Of a stretch of 23,455 bases of DNA, positions 1 to 8,261 are shown piece by piece (positions within the stretch are counted from its first letter, which is position 1; each line of letters starts with the position of its first letter). Source of the stretch: GCA-2725625 sp964574215 (GTDB taxonomy: Bacteria; Pseudomonadota; Alphaproteobacteria; Rhodospirillales; UBA2165); assembly GCA_964574215.1 (NCBI GenBank), contig CAZNLR010000059.1:1-23455 (forward strand), in the 5' to 3' direction. A model generated the notes under the pieces. It saw only the letters and a list, made by a program, of their open reading frames with translations, made no database searches and had not been told where the DNA came from. A program made the position numbers and the translations under genes.

Positions 1-7
1 CATTTTT

Positions 8-37
8 CCGAGGGGAGGTGGTACCGCCCCGCCTCGG
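8..37. terminator. GC-rich hairpin at the window edge
   Basis: CCGAGG (8-13) pairs with CCTCGG (32-37). Inside it, GGTG (17-20) can pair with CGCC (25-28). No T-run follows on the plus strand, so it may end a transcript arriving from outside the window or be a structured leader. The assignment is tentative. Confidence 0.3.
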
Positions 38-85
38 GCCTGTCAATGTTGTTTCGTCTGAATGCAGTGCCTATTTGAGGTAAGC

Positions 86-106
86 GGCAGGTTGTTTTGA
101 CCTGCC
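86..106. promoter_or_regulatory. Perfect 7-bp hairpin upstream of the NDUFA9-like gene
   Basis: GGCAGGT (86-92) and ACCTGCC (100-106) form a perfect stem around a 7-nt loop, about 70 bp before the likely ATG at 175. A T-run lies in the loop but not after the stem. It could be a weak terminator of upstream transcription, an operator or a leader hairpin. Confidence 0.3.
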
Positions 107-174
107 AGAACGTATATTAGAGTTGTCGTATCACCTCATTGGTTACGGGCATTGGTTAAGGATTGGGTGGGGAA

Positions 175-1194
175 ATGAAAAAGCGCACTATCACTGTATT
201 CGGCGGTTCAGGATTTGTCGGCCGTCACCTGGCGCGACGTCTGGCGGCCGATGGATGGATCATCCGTGTTGCCGTCCGCGATCCCGAGGACGCGGCCTAT
301 ATGAAACCCATGGGTGACATCGGCCAGATCGTACCGGTTGCTACCAACGTGTTGAACGAAGAATCGGTCATTCGGGCCGTCGAAGGCGCTGATTGCGTGG
401 TCAATCTGGTGGGTATTTTATCCCAATGGGGTACGCAAAAATTTGAAAACATTCACGTGACGGGCGCTGCCAACATCGCCAAGGCCGCCAAGGCCGCCGG
501 TGCATCCCGGATGGTGCATATTTCCGCCATCGGCGCCGACGAAGCATCTAATTCCGTCTATGGCCGCACCAAAGCCGCCGGCGAGGCAGCCGTTCGGGAA
601 GCCTTCCCCGAGGTCGTCATCCTGCGTCCCAGCGTTATTTTCGGTCCGGAAGACGGATTTTTTAATCTGTTCGCCGGACTGTCGCGGTATACACCGGTAT
701 TGCCCGTTTTCGGCTGCCCGGTGATGCCGAAGCTGACCTGGTTTTCCGACCAGGGCGCTTTGCATTGCGATATTTACGGTGACGGCGGCACCAAGTTTCA
801 ACCGGTCTTTGTCGGCGACGTGGCGGACGCCATTGTTGCTTCCTTGAAGTCTTCGGATGCGGCAGGCATGACCTACGAGTTAGGCGGTCCGCAAGTGTAT
901 TCCAGCAAGGAAATCATGGAACTTCTGCTCAAGCACATCCAGAGAAAGCGCTGGCTGATTCCCATCCCCTTTTTCTGGTTGACGTTCTATGCCTGGTTCC
1001 TGGAAAAATGGCCCGAGACCATCCTGACCCGCGATCAGGTGCGGCAATTGATGGTCGACAACGTTGTCGGAGAAAGCGCCAAAGGTTTGGCCGATCTGGG
1101 TGTCAGTGCCACGGGCGCCGATGCCATCCTGCCCAACTATTTGACCCGGTTCCAACTGACCCGCGACCGTAATATCGGGGAGGCATTTAATTAG
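175..1194 (+). CDS. Complex I NDUFA9-subunit family NAD(P)-binding protein (atypical SDR)
   Basis: This is a 339-residue extended/atypical short-chain dehydrogenase of the type alphaproteobacteria encode as a homologue of mitochondrial complex I subunit NDUFA9. Such proteins bind NAD(P)H and assist complex I assembly or quinone metabolism. The N-terminal Rossmann motif GGSGFVG is at residues 10-16, and a YxxxK pair (Y129, K133) is intact. The C-terminal part has a hydrophobic helix (about 260-275). Residues about 181-205, between 'PVFG' and 'TKFQPVFVGDV', look like an insertion compared with the usual short glycine turn. I chose ATG at 175, with AAGGA 12 bp upstream and a G-rich stretch just before it; an in-frame TTG at 163 is the alternative. 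Its stop overlaps the stop of the convergent marR-like gene. The family call is good; the exact role is inferred. Confidence 0.82.
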   Translation: MKKRTITVFGGSGFVGRHLARRLAADGWIIRVAVRDPEDAAYMKPMGDIGQIVPVATNVLNEESVIRAVEGADCVVNLVGILSQWGTQKFENIHVTGAANIAKAAKAAGASRMVHISAIGADEASNSVYGRTKAAGEAAVREAFPEVVILRPSVIFGPEDGFFNLFAGLSRYTPVLPVFGCPVMPKLTWFSDQGALHCDIYGDGGTKFQPVFVGDVADAIVASLKSSDAAGMTYELGGPQVYSSKEIMELLLKHIQRKRWLIPIPFFWLTFYAWFLEKWPETILTRDQVRQLMVDNVVGESAKGLADLGVSATGADAILPNYLTRFQLTRDRNIGEAFN

Positions 1195-1538
1195 GAGATT
1201 GTTTTTCCCGCATCGGAAATTATCTCGCCGTATTCACGCAGGAAAATTGAGCCTTTGACGGTGCGTTGCACCAGGATGGAGCGGCGGTCGTTTTCGTCGG
1301 GCTTGCGGCGTACCATTTCCAAGGTCGAAAGCCGGTCGATGGCGCGGGTGATGGCCGGTTTGGAAACACGTAGCGATTCCGCCAAGCCGCGGACCGTATG
1401 GGGCCCTTCCGTCATATAGACGAGCAACAGAAGCGCCATTTGCCGAGCCGACAAATCCGGCGCTTCACGTTTTACCCCTTCAACTACTGACTTTTGCCAC
1501 AGTTCCAGGGCCTGATTGGGAGTCAGATTCACGCTCAT
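1191..1538 (-). CDS. MarR-family transcriptional regulator
   Basis: A 115-residue winged-helix regulator, slightly shorter than the typical 135-150 residues. The recognition-helix region 'LAESLRVSKPAITRAIDRL' and the wing 'DENDRRSILV' are typical of MarR proteins, which bind palindromic operators as dimers and release them on binding phenolic or other small ligands. It is the last gene of the minus-strand block, about 100 bp after the aminopeptidase gene. Its ATG at 1538 lies only 12 bp from a perfect palindrome (1551-1563), which suggests autoregulation. Its 3' end overlaps the convergent NDUFA9-like gene by 3 bp. No ligand can be named from the sequence. Confidence 0.85.
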   Translation of the reverse strand: MSVNLTPNQALELWQKSVVEGVKREAPDLSARQMALLLLVYMTEGPHTVRGLAESLRVSKPAITRAIDRLSTLEMVRRKPDENDRRSILVQRTVKGSIFLREYGEIISDAGKTIS

Positions 1539-1550
1539 GAGCCACCATCT

Positions 1551-1563
1551 CGTTACGATAACG
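1551..1563. promoter_or_regulatory. Candidate MarR operator (CGTTA-CGA-TAACG)
   Basis: A perfect 5-3-5 palindrome, CGTTACGATAACG, lies 12 bp upstream of the MarR start codon. A related half (CGTTATC) recurs about 70 bp away, near 1634-1640, at the 3' end of the aminopeptidase gene. Position and symmetry suggest an autoregulatory operator. Binding is inferred. Confidence 0.45.
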
Positions 1564-1638
1564 TATCATTTTTATTTCATTTTCGGCAAAAAGCCAATAC
1601 TTCGTAACAATTGCCCGAAATTTATTTACAAATCGTTA

Positions 1639-3030
1639 TCAGGTATAGCGATTGGACAGGGCCGTATACAATGCTCTAAGAGACATGGCTTCGCCTCCTT
1701 CGGGGCGGCCGGGCTTGGCGGCCAGGTTCCAGGCCATTAAATCGATATGGGCCCATTTTGCGTTTTCGGCAACGAATTCCTGCAGGAACAGGGCGGCTGT
1801 AATTGCGCCTCCGTAACCACCTTCCGGCGCGTTGGTCAGATCGGCCGATTTGCCTTCCACCGACTTTTTGTAACCGGGCCAAAGCGGCAGCCGCCACAGC
1901 GCGTCCCGGGTATCTTTTCCCGCACTTAATATTGCTTCTGCGAAATCATCATCATCACAGAACAAAGCCGGCAGTTCCGTGCCGAGCGCCACCCGCGCCG
2001 CGCCGGTCAACGTGGCGTAGTCGATGATGACGTCCGGCGTCTCGCTGCTGGCCTCGGCGAGGGCGTCGGCCAGAATAACCCTGCCCTCGGCGTCCGTATT
2101 GCCGATTTCGACGGTCTTGCCGTTGCGGGTGGGCACCACGTCCAACGGCCTGAGAGCGTTGGCTGAAACACTGTTTTCCACGGCGGGGATCAAGACGCGC
2201 AGGCGCACAGGCAAATTGGCCGCCATGATAAGTCTGGCCAGTCCCAGGACATGAGCCGCCCCGCCCATGTCCTTTTTCATCAGTTTCATGCTGCCCGAGG
2301 TTTTGAGATCCAACCCGCCCGTATCGAAACAGACGCCCTTACCCACCAAAGTCACTTTGGGCGCCGACGGATCACCCCAGATCAGATCAATCAAACGGGG
2401 GGCATCGGCGGCGGCCCGTCCCACCGCGTGGATCGCCGGATAATTCGCCGCCAGCAGATCGTCGCCGGCAATGACGCTGAATTCGGCGTCGAATTCGCCG
2501 GCCACTTCCCTGGCTGCTTCGGCCAGCGCCGACGGACCCATGTCCCCCGCCGGTGTATTGATGAGGTCGCGCACCAAGAAAATTGCCGCGACGGTGTCTT
2601 TGAGCAGTTTGCGGTCGCAATTGTCCGGGCAGCGTAGTTTGGCGTCGGGTGCGTCGGCAGCGTCGGGTTTGGGTTCCTTATACCGGTCGAACCGGTAGGC
2701 GCCCAGCAGCCAGCCCAGGCTGAACCCCATGGCCCGGTCCTGGTCCAATCCTTCTTCCAGCGCATAAACGCCCTCGGGAAGTTTACGCGCCAGATCGCCG
2801 GTGTCCCACATATTGAAATCATCGTGCGTTATGCCAAGCAAAACACCGCCAAGTCCGCCGTCGCCATCGGGTAGCAGGCTGAACTCGCCGGGCCCGGCTT
2901 TAAATCCGGTGGCCTGAATCCACTTCTTTAGAGCCGCCGGCTGCTCATTAACCCAGTCACCGAGTTGGTTTTTGCCAATCAATGTAACCGGGATGACCGG
3001 GCCGTCCGATTCGTCCGCCAAAGCAATCAT
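1639..3030 (-). CDS. Leucyl aminopeptidase family protein (M17 metallopeptidase)
   Basis: A cytosolic two-metal aminopeptidase that removes N-terminal residues from peptides. The M17 signature NTDAEGR is at about 311-317. The expected metal and catalytic residues are present: K231 and D236 in 'GKGVCFDTGG', D254 in 'KKDMGG', D313, E315, and R317 for the bicarbonate site. The 463-residue length is normal for the family. ATG at 3030 is chosen because AGGAAAG sits 10 bp upstream. A TTG at 3039 would instead overlap the aquaporin stop (TTGA), which would suggest translational coupling. It follows the aquaporin gene almost without a gap, so the two are probably co-transcribed. Nothing indicates loss of activity. 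Confidence 0.9.
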   Translation of the reverse strand: MIALADESDGPVIPVTLIGKNQLGDWVNEQPAALKKWIQATGFKAGPGEFSLLPDGDGGLGGVLLGITHDDFNMWDTGDLARKLPEGVYALEEGLDQDRAMGFSLGWLLGAYRFDRYKEPKPDAADAPDAKLRCPDNCDRKLLKDTVAAIFLVRDLINTPAGDMGPSALAEAAREVAGEFDAEFSVIAGDDLLAANYPAIHAVGRAAADAPRLIDLIWGDPSAPKVTLVGKGVCFDTGGLDLKTSGSMKLMKKDMGGAAHVLGLARLIMAANLPVRLRVLIPAVENSVSANALRPLDVVPTRNGKTVEIGNTDAEGRVILADALAEASSETPDVIIDYATLTGAARVALGTELPALFCDDDDFAEAILSAGKDTRDALWRLPLWPGYKKSVEGKSADLTNAPEGGYGGAITAALFLQEFVAENAKWAHIDLMAWNLAAKPGRPEGGEAMSLRALYTALSNRYT

Positions 3031-3035
3031 GGGAA

Positions 3036-3701
3036 TCAATCTTTCCTATAAAGCCAGACGAAGACTACCGTCACCACCACCGCCGCAGCAAGCTGAACGG
3101 CAATGAACAACGGCATATGGCCCGGATTGATGCCGGAAAAGGTATCGGTAAAGGCGCGGGCCAGGGTTACCGCCGGGTTGGCGAACGAGGTCGAAGAAGT
3201 GAACCAGTAGCCGGCGGTGATGAACAAACCCACCGCATAGGCGACCACTTCTGGCCGGGTGCGGACGCAGCCGATGATGGTGGCGATCAGCCCGAAGGTG
3301 GCGATGAACTCGCCGGTCCATTGACCCAGTCCGGTCCGGAGCGTGGTGGATGGGGTCAGCAGCGGCTCGCCGAACATAAGATGGGCGGCCATGACGCCGA
3401 TGATGGCGCCGATGCACTGCACCACGATATAGGCAAGGGATTGTCCGGCGCTAATTTCCTTTTGGATGGCGAAGGACACCGTGACCGCCGGGTTGAAATG
3501 GGCCCCCGAAACAGGTCCGAAAATAAGGATCAGCACCACCAGGATGGCGCCGGTGGCGATGGCGTTGGCCAGAAGGGCGATGGCGACATTGCCGCCCGAC
3601 AGTTGATCGCCCATGATGCCCGAGCCAACCACCGTCGCCAACAAGAAAGCGGTGCCGAGGGCTTCGGCGAAAAGGCGGCGGCTGAGAGAGTATGATTTCA
3701 T
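3036..3701 (-). CDS. MIP-family aquaporin, AqpS-like with an atypical selectivity filter
   Basis: A 221-residue six-helix channel. Both pore motifs are intact: NPA at residues 70-72 (loop B) and 175-177 (loop E). In water and glycerol channels an arginine normally follows the second NPA. Here it is V178 (NPAVTLAR), and a small polar residue (T50) sits in helix 2. To my knowledge this Val/Thr filter is the hallmark of AqpS-type channels found in rhizobial arsenic operons, which pass methylated or reduced arsenicals. No arsenic gene is visible here, so the substrate is open. ATG at 3701 has AGGA 8-9 bp upstream. The gene lies between an MDR oxidoreductase and the aminopeptidase on the same strand. 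Confidence 0.88.
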   Translation of the reverse strand: MKSYSLSRRLFAEALGTAFLLATVVGSGIMGDQLSGGNVAIALLANAIATGAILVVLILIFGPVSGAHFNPAVTVSFAIQKEISAGQSLAYIVVQCIGAIIGVMAAHLMFGEPLLTPSTTLRTGLGQWTGEFIATFGLIATIIGCVRTRPEVVAYAVGLFITAGYWFTSSTSFANPAVTLARAFTDTFSGINPGHMPLFIAVQLAAAVVVTVVFVWLYRKD

Positions 3702-3765
3702 TCAATATTCCTGGTCAAAGTTTCGCCCGGAGCATAAAGGCGCAGTACCAACGAGTAGATGGGAA

Positions 3766-4752
3766 CTACAGTTGCGGATTTATGACAATGCGGTCGCGGC
3801 TTTCGCCCTCGAGCACAATACAGTAAGCGTCGCCGGCATTATCCAATCCGTAAACGTTGTCGTCCTTGACGGGATAAGGTTTGTATACACCGCTCTCAAA
3901 TCCGGGGCGCATTTCCTCCAGCAATTCTCCGGAGAGGATATTGCCGTGGTCCATATTACTGACCCCAACCATGCGATAGTTGCCCCGATAGAAAGTCTTT
4001 AAGTTGATCGTACATTCCTCTTCTTTGGTGGAAAGAATGATCTGCCTTCCTTCTTTGTTGAGAGAATTGCAAGCCGCTTCGAAGTACGGACTGCCCACCG
4101 TGTTCATAATGATGTCGGCGCCTTTGCCCTCGGTGCGGTCCATGATGGCCTGGCGAAGGTCGGGCTCCTTGGAGAGATTGACCACATTGACCGGGCCGGA
4201 GGCGTGGCCGAAATATTCGTCGCGGCTGCGGTCCACCGCAATGACCCGTGATCCGGCTGCCGTGGCGATCTGAATCGAAGCCTCGCCCACCTTGCCGTTG
4301 GCGCCCAGCACGGCGACCGTTTCACCCGATGTTACGTCGGACCGGGTCATGCCCAGCCAGGCGCAGGTCCAGGCGACGCCGACCGAACCGGCTTCCTCCA
4401 TGGAAAGATTCTTGGGTTTCTCCCGCACCCCACCGCCGTCGACGATACTGAACTGTGCATGGGCGCCGTCGCGGGACATGCCGAGATCACCGCCCGTTCC
4501 CCAAACCTCCTTGCCGATCAGACCGCTCGGTCCCTCGACCACCGTCCCCGCGTAGTCCCGGCCCGGCGTCCGGGGCCAGACCAGGTTGGGCATCTTGCCC
4601 AACAGCGCTTTGACGTCGCTGGGGTTGACGCCGCTGGCCTGCACTTTGATCAAACACTCACCGTCCTTGATTTCCGGCGTGTCGATATCGGTGAGTTCGA
4701 ATTTCAGATTGTCCGAACTTTCGGATTTCTCATGGACGCGGATAGCCTTCAT
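3766..4752 (-). CDS. Zinc-independent MDR oxidoreductase, quinone oxidoreductase-like
   Basis: A 328-residue medium-chain dehydrogenase/reductase. The GroES-like N-terminal half has the 'GVNPSDVK' motif (about 41-48) seen in quinone oxidoreductase/enoyl reductase-type members, and it lacks the Cys/His zinc-binding set of alcohol dehydrogenases. The Rossmann half has the nucleotide-binding turn 'GANGKVG' (150-156) and a second strand ending in 'AVDRSR'. It probably reduces a quinone, enone or aldehyde with NAD(P)H. ATG at 4752 has only a weak purine stretch (AAGAGA) upstream. It lies 64 bp after the aquaporin gene's upstream edge and 87 bp downstream of the TctAB permease. The substrate cannot be inferred. 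Confidence 0.85.
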   Translation of the reverse strand: MKAIRVHEKSESSDNLKFELTDIDTPEIKDGECLIKVQASGVNPSDVKALLGKMPNLVWPRTPGRDYAGTVVEGPSGLIGKEVWGTGGDLGMSRDGAHAQFSIVDGGGVREKPKNLSMEEAGSVGVAWTCAWLGMTRSDVTSGETVAVLGANGKVGEASIQIATAAGSRVIAVDRSRDEYFGHASGPVNVVNLSKEPDLRQAIMDRTEGKGADIIMNTVGSPYFEAACNSLNKEGRQIILSTKEEECTINLKTFYRGNYRMVGVSNMDHGNILSGELLEEMRPGFESGVYKPYPVKDDNVYGLDNAGDAYCIVLEGESRDRIVINPQL

Positions 4753-4839
4753 TTTTTATCTCTTGCTGCAGTTGACTGTCTTCCGGTCTAACAAAATCGT
4801 ACTTGGTTGAAAACCGGGAATTGGTCAGACGCTTCTGAA

Positions 4840-6918
4840 TTACACGAACAGCCAAGGCTTTATCCATGCCGGCAGCAGTTCCGGCAGCCAGGTCGATAGC
4901 CAGGACGGATACCAGACAAGATCGAGGGCCCGGTCATAAAATCCGACGATCATGGCCCAGCCGCCAACGGCGTAACCGGCAGCCAGCCGCCAATTGTATT
5001 TTCCCCATCGGAGCAAATAGAAGAAGACAAAAAGCGGCAGGGCGAATTTTTGGCCGACCACCAGCATGACCAGGATCATAACGAGGAGGTAGCCGAAAAA
5101 TAGTGCTGCCTTATCCAATATGGCCTTCGAAGAAGCCGCGGTCCAGGCGGCTCCAATGCTGCCGTGATCCCGGATTTCCTGGCTGACTTTTCGGAAGTCC
5201 GCCAAGACGGCAAAAAATACCAGGACCGCTCCGGTCACCGTGGACATGACCGGAAATTCACGAGCGGATTCGGGCCATTGAAACGCCTGGTATCCCGCCC
5301 AGACGAAGAGAGCGAACAGAAAACAGCTGAAGGGCAGGGATATGAGAGGGTTCTTGGCCGCTCCTTCCGCCGCTTCTTTCTTTTTCGTTTCAGCGATGTC
5401 CCCAGGCACGTCCCCAGGCAAGTCGACATCATCCTCGCTGTCCGCCTTGTTCCTGGTGACGCCGCGGGCGGACAAGATGATTGTAAGGACGATCAAGGCG
5501 ATCACGATCAGGACGACCGGGCGGGTCAACCAGCCGTAACCGTCGTGGGCGACGACGCTGATCTGAAAGGCGTTTTCCATGATGCTGCCGAGAATGAGAC
5601 CCAATATGAGCGGCGGTCTCGCCCACCCACCCCTTTTCATAATAAACCCGATAACACCCATCACCAGACATGATATCCAATCGCCGATCGATCCACCGCC
5701 CAGCCAGGCGCCCATAAAGACAAACAGGATAACCCCCGGCACGATCAGATGACCGGGTAGGAAGGCGACTTTGGCCACCTGTTTACTCCACATCATCAGC
5801 AGCGCGGCGACCACGATATTGGCGACGACGATGGTCCAGACCATGCTGAAGGTAATGTGCAGTTCGGAGGTCAGCATATCGGGACCTGGCCTCAGCCCTT
5901 GGATGAGAAGGGCGCCCAGAAGAATTGCCGTTCCCAGGCTACCCGGGATGCCGAAGGCGACGGTGGGAATCAGCGATCCGCCGCGGGTGGCGTTATTGGC
6001 GGCTTCCGGGGCGATGACGCCCCGAATATCGCCGTGGCCGAACTGGGATTTGTCTTTGGCGCTCTGCACGGCGTGACCATAGGCCACCCAGTCGACAATG
6101 GCCGCTCCCAGCCCCGGCAGCATGCCCACATAGGTGCCGATGGCGGCGCATCTAAGCGCCAGCCACCAGTGACGGAACACATCCTTGACACCTTCCAGCA
6201 TGCCACCGTCGCTGGTCTGGTCTTTGGGCACCCGCGATATGGAAACGTTGCGGATGGCCAGTTCCATCAGTTCCGGAATGGCGAACAGTCCGAGGACAAC
6301 CGGAATCAGCGGCAGGCTGTCGAGCAGATAATCGGTGCCGAAATGATAGCGGGCGATTGATTCGGCTTCGCCATAGCCGACGGTGGACAAGAGGATTCCC
6401 AACGCGGCGACGGTTAGTCCCTTAACAATTGACCCGCCGCTGAGCGAGCCCACCATGGCCAGCCCGAGAACGCCGAGGACAAATAGTTCGGGCGAAGCAA
6501 ACGACTTAATGATTGGCAGGATCAGCGGCAGCGAGACGGCCAGGATAATAGCGCCGAATACACCGCCGACGGCTGATACTGTAAAGGCCGCCCCGAAAGC
6601 GCGGGCGGCTTTCCCCTGCTGTGCCAGCGGATAGCCGTCCAGAATGGTCGCTTGTGACGCCGCCGTTCCCGGTATGCCCAACATCACCGATGCAATGGTG
6701 TCACTGGTCGAGGTCACGGCGAACATGCCCAGCAGCAAAGCGAAGGCGGGGATGGGCTCCATGCCGAAGGTGAACGGCAGTAAAAGAACGAGACCGATAA
6801 TGCCGCCGAGACCGGGTACGGCGCCCAGCCAGATACCCAGCAGGACGCCGAGAAACAAAAAGCCGATGGCCGGCCATTGAAAGACCGCGATCAAGCCTGC
6901 GATTAATGCTTCAAACAT
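4840..6918 (-). CDS. Fused TctA-TctB permease of a tripartite tricarboxylate transporter
   Basis: A 692-residue inner-membrane protein. Residues 1-485 are a TctA large permease, with the duplicated 'PGLGG' (35-39) and 'PGLGA' (268-272) motifs, 'GIPGTAASQATILDGYPLA' (81-99) and 'PEAANNA' (304-310). An acidic and lysine-rich linker (486-523) follows. Residues about 524-692 carry four hydrophobic segments resembling the small TctB subunit. TctA and TctB are usually separate proteins, so this is a natural fusion, and no separate tctB is visible nearby. TTT systems are secondary importers of carboxylates and similar solutes that use an abundant periplasmic binding protein; here the TctC gene sits immediately upstream. 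The two genes are separated by 145 bp containing a strong hairpin. ATG at 6918 has AAGG about 8 bp upstream. Confidence 0.9.
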   Translation of the reverse strand: MFEALIAGLIAVFQWPAIGFLFLGVLLGIWLGAVPGLGGIIGLVLLLPFTFGMEPIPAFALLLGMFAVTSTSDTIASVMLGIPGTAASQATILDGYPLAQQGKAARAFGAAFTVSAVGGVFGAIILAVSLPLILPIIKSFASPELFVLGVLGLAMVGSLSGGSIVKGLTVAALGILLSTVGYGEAESIARYHFGTDYLLDSLPLIPVVLGLFAIPELMELAIRNVSISRVPKDQTSDGGMLEGVKDVFRHWWLALRCAAIGTYVGMLPGLGAAIVDWVAYGHAVQSAKDKSQFGHGDIRGVIAPEAANNATRGGSLIPTVAFGIPGSLGTAILLGALLIQGLRPGPDMLTSELHITFSMVWTIVVANIVVAALLMMWSKQVAKVAFLPGHLIVPGVILFVFMGAWLGGGSIGDWISCLVMGVIGFIMKRGGWARPPLILGLILGSIMENAFQISVVAHDGYGWLTRPVVLIVIALIVLTIILSARGVTRNKADSEDDVDLPGDVPGDIAETKKKEAAEGAAKNPLISLPFSCFLFALFVWAGYQAFQWPESAREFPVMSTVTGAVLVFFAVLADFRKVSQEIRDHGSIGAAWTAASSKAILDKAALFFGYLLVMILVMLVVGQKFALPLFVFFYLLRWGKYNWRLAAGYAVGGWAMIVGFYDRALDLVWYPSWLSTWLPELLPAWIKPWLFV

Positions 6919-7011
6919 TCTGCTGCCTTATGGCTTCCCTCGTTCGTTACCAACAGCAACGGCAAGCCAAAAATTTTAATAACTCAAATATATTGAGATT
7001 GAATGCCGAGA

Positions 7012-7053
7012 TAGGGTGGAGCGGCTGAACAAAATTTCAGTCTCCCCACCCTA
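7012..7053 (-). promoter_or_regulatory. Intergenic stem-loop between tctC and tctAB
   Basis: On either strand TAGGGTGG (7012-7019) pairs perfectly with CCACCCTA (7046-7053). CTGAA (7025-7029) pairs with TTCAG (7036-7040) further in, giving a two-part hairpin. Read in the gene direction no U-run follows, so it is unlikely to be a full intrinsic terminator. Such hairpins often protect the mRNA of the binding protein or let only part of transcription reach the permease. Confidence 0.5.
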
Positions 7054-7063
7054 ATTGCAATTT

Positions 7064-8155
7064 CTATTTTTTCTTCTTCTTTTTGGCCGTCAGCTTTTTC
7101 AAGCCCGCTAAAGCGCCTGGCGTAACATTCCTGAATTCTTTGAGAATCCAGTCCACCTCTTTACCAACGCCAAAGTTAGGTAGGTTTTTTTGCGCCTTCT
7201 GCCATCCGGCAATGAAATCCTTATCGCTTAGATTTTTCTTAAAGGCCGCGCGCAATTCGGTGACCTTGGCCGGATCAACGGCTCTTAAGGTATACATGCC
7301 GAAGGGCCGTGAATTGAACTTGGAGACCCATTTATAAGCCTCCCACATGGGGCCGCTCGGCGACTTGCCGCCATGGGTTTCTTTGTAAAAATCGCTGAAG
7401 TGCTTCAGGCTTTTCGGGAACACGCCGGGGTCCAAAAATTTGCCGTCGGCGCCAAGGGCCGAGTGATAATAGAGGGCGATCCCTTCGCCTGATTTCAGGA
7501 TGGTATTCTCATAAAAAGCGAAATATCCCGTGGACCCGGTGCCGAGCAGTCCAATTTCCTTGGCCCTGATGGCAGCGTTGAGTTTCGGTTGTCCCCGGTA
7601 ACCCGGAACATAGCGGTAATCAACGCCCAGGATATTCAGCGGCATGCGGGCCCAGAGACCCAGTCCATCGGTGGTTCCACGACCGCCGACGATCATTTTC
7701 TTGACCTTCAAGAGATCACCGGCCGATTTCAATCCGGGAGGAAAATCCGTGCGCGCAATGGTCACATAGGAAGAGGCGCCGGCGCCAATCACGGTGATAT
7801 TTTTGAGATCGAACCTGACGCCGGGTAGTTTGAGAAGTTGAGCCATTTGTTGCGAGGTTCCCCACAAAACGGTCAATCCGTCCGGCTTGGCCTTTTCGGC
7901 AAGAAAATTCATGCCTTTGACACCGCCGGCGCCACCAATATTTTTGATGACCATGTTGGTGCCTTTGCCGAGATACTTTTTCATGGTGTTGGTAAAAAGG
8001 CGACCGGACCGTGTCAGCCCACCACCGGCCCCGGCGTTGACGATTACCGTGACGTCCTTGCCGTCGTAAAATCCGGCCTGGGCAGCGCCGGTTGATCCAG
8101 ACACGATCAGACCGCCGACAGCAACGGCGACAGCTAATGTTTTGAAATTCTGCAT
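7064..8155 (-). CDS. TctC/BUG-type periplasmic solute-binding protein of the TTT transporter
   Basis: A 363-residue secreted protein with a clean signal peptide (hydrophobic 6-25, likely cleavage after AQA at about residue 27). Next come 'VTVIVNAGAGGGLTRSGR' and 'NIGGAGGVKG', the glycine loops with which BUG-family proteins hold carboxylate ligands. ATG at 8155 is chosen because GGGGAG sits 7 bp upstream and the signal peptide then starts normally. Codons further upstream (ATG at 8179, TTG at 8188) would add an unhelpful polar extension. The protein is somewhat longer than the usual 310-330 residues and ends in an unusual lysine run (KKLTAKKKKKK). It is transcribed ahead of the fused TctAB permease it must serve. 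The ligand is unknown. Confidence 0.88.
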   Translation of the reverse strand: MQNFKTLAVAVAVGGLIVSGSTGAAQAGFYDGKDVTVIVNAGAGGGLTRSGRLFTNTMKKYLGKGTNMVIKNIGGAGGVKGMNFLAEKAKPDGLTVLWGTSQQMAQLLKLPGVRFDLKNITVIGAGASSYVTIARTDFPPGLKSAGDLLKVKKMIVGGRGTTDGLGLWARMPLNILGVDYRYVPGYRGQPKLNAAIRAKEIGLLGTGSTGYFAFYENTILKSGEGIALYYHSALGADGKFLDPGVFPKSLKHFSDFYKETHGGKSPSGPMWEAYKWVSKFNSRPFGMYTLRAVDPAKVTELRAAFKKNLSDKDFIAGWQKAQKNLPNFGVGKEVDWILKEFRNVTPGALAGLKKLTAKKKKKK

Positions 8156-8261
8156 GTTTTTACTCCCCACTTGTGTCATTTGGTTCAATTATTTTTATTG
8201 CAACATCAATATCCTAGGTCGAGTAATAATTACATTCAACCAGGGAATTTTCTGCCGGCTC

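Noticed and set aside
3117..3695. Long open frame antisense to the aquaporin gene
   Set aside because: Its composition is that of a shadow of the opposite-strand gene (glycine, arginine and aspartate-rich, no hydrophobic or domain pattern), and the aquaporin on the minus strand is unmistakable.
5164..5673. Open frame antisense to the TctAB permease
   Set aside because: Low-complexity charged translation with no recognisable domain; the minus-strand permease explains the open frame.
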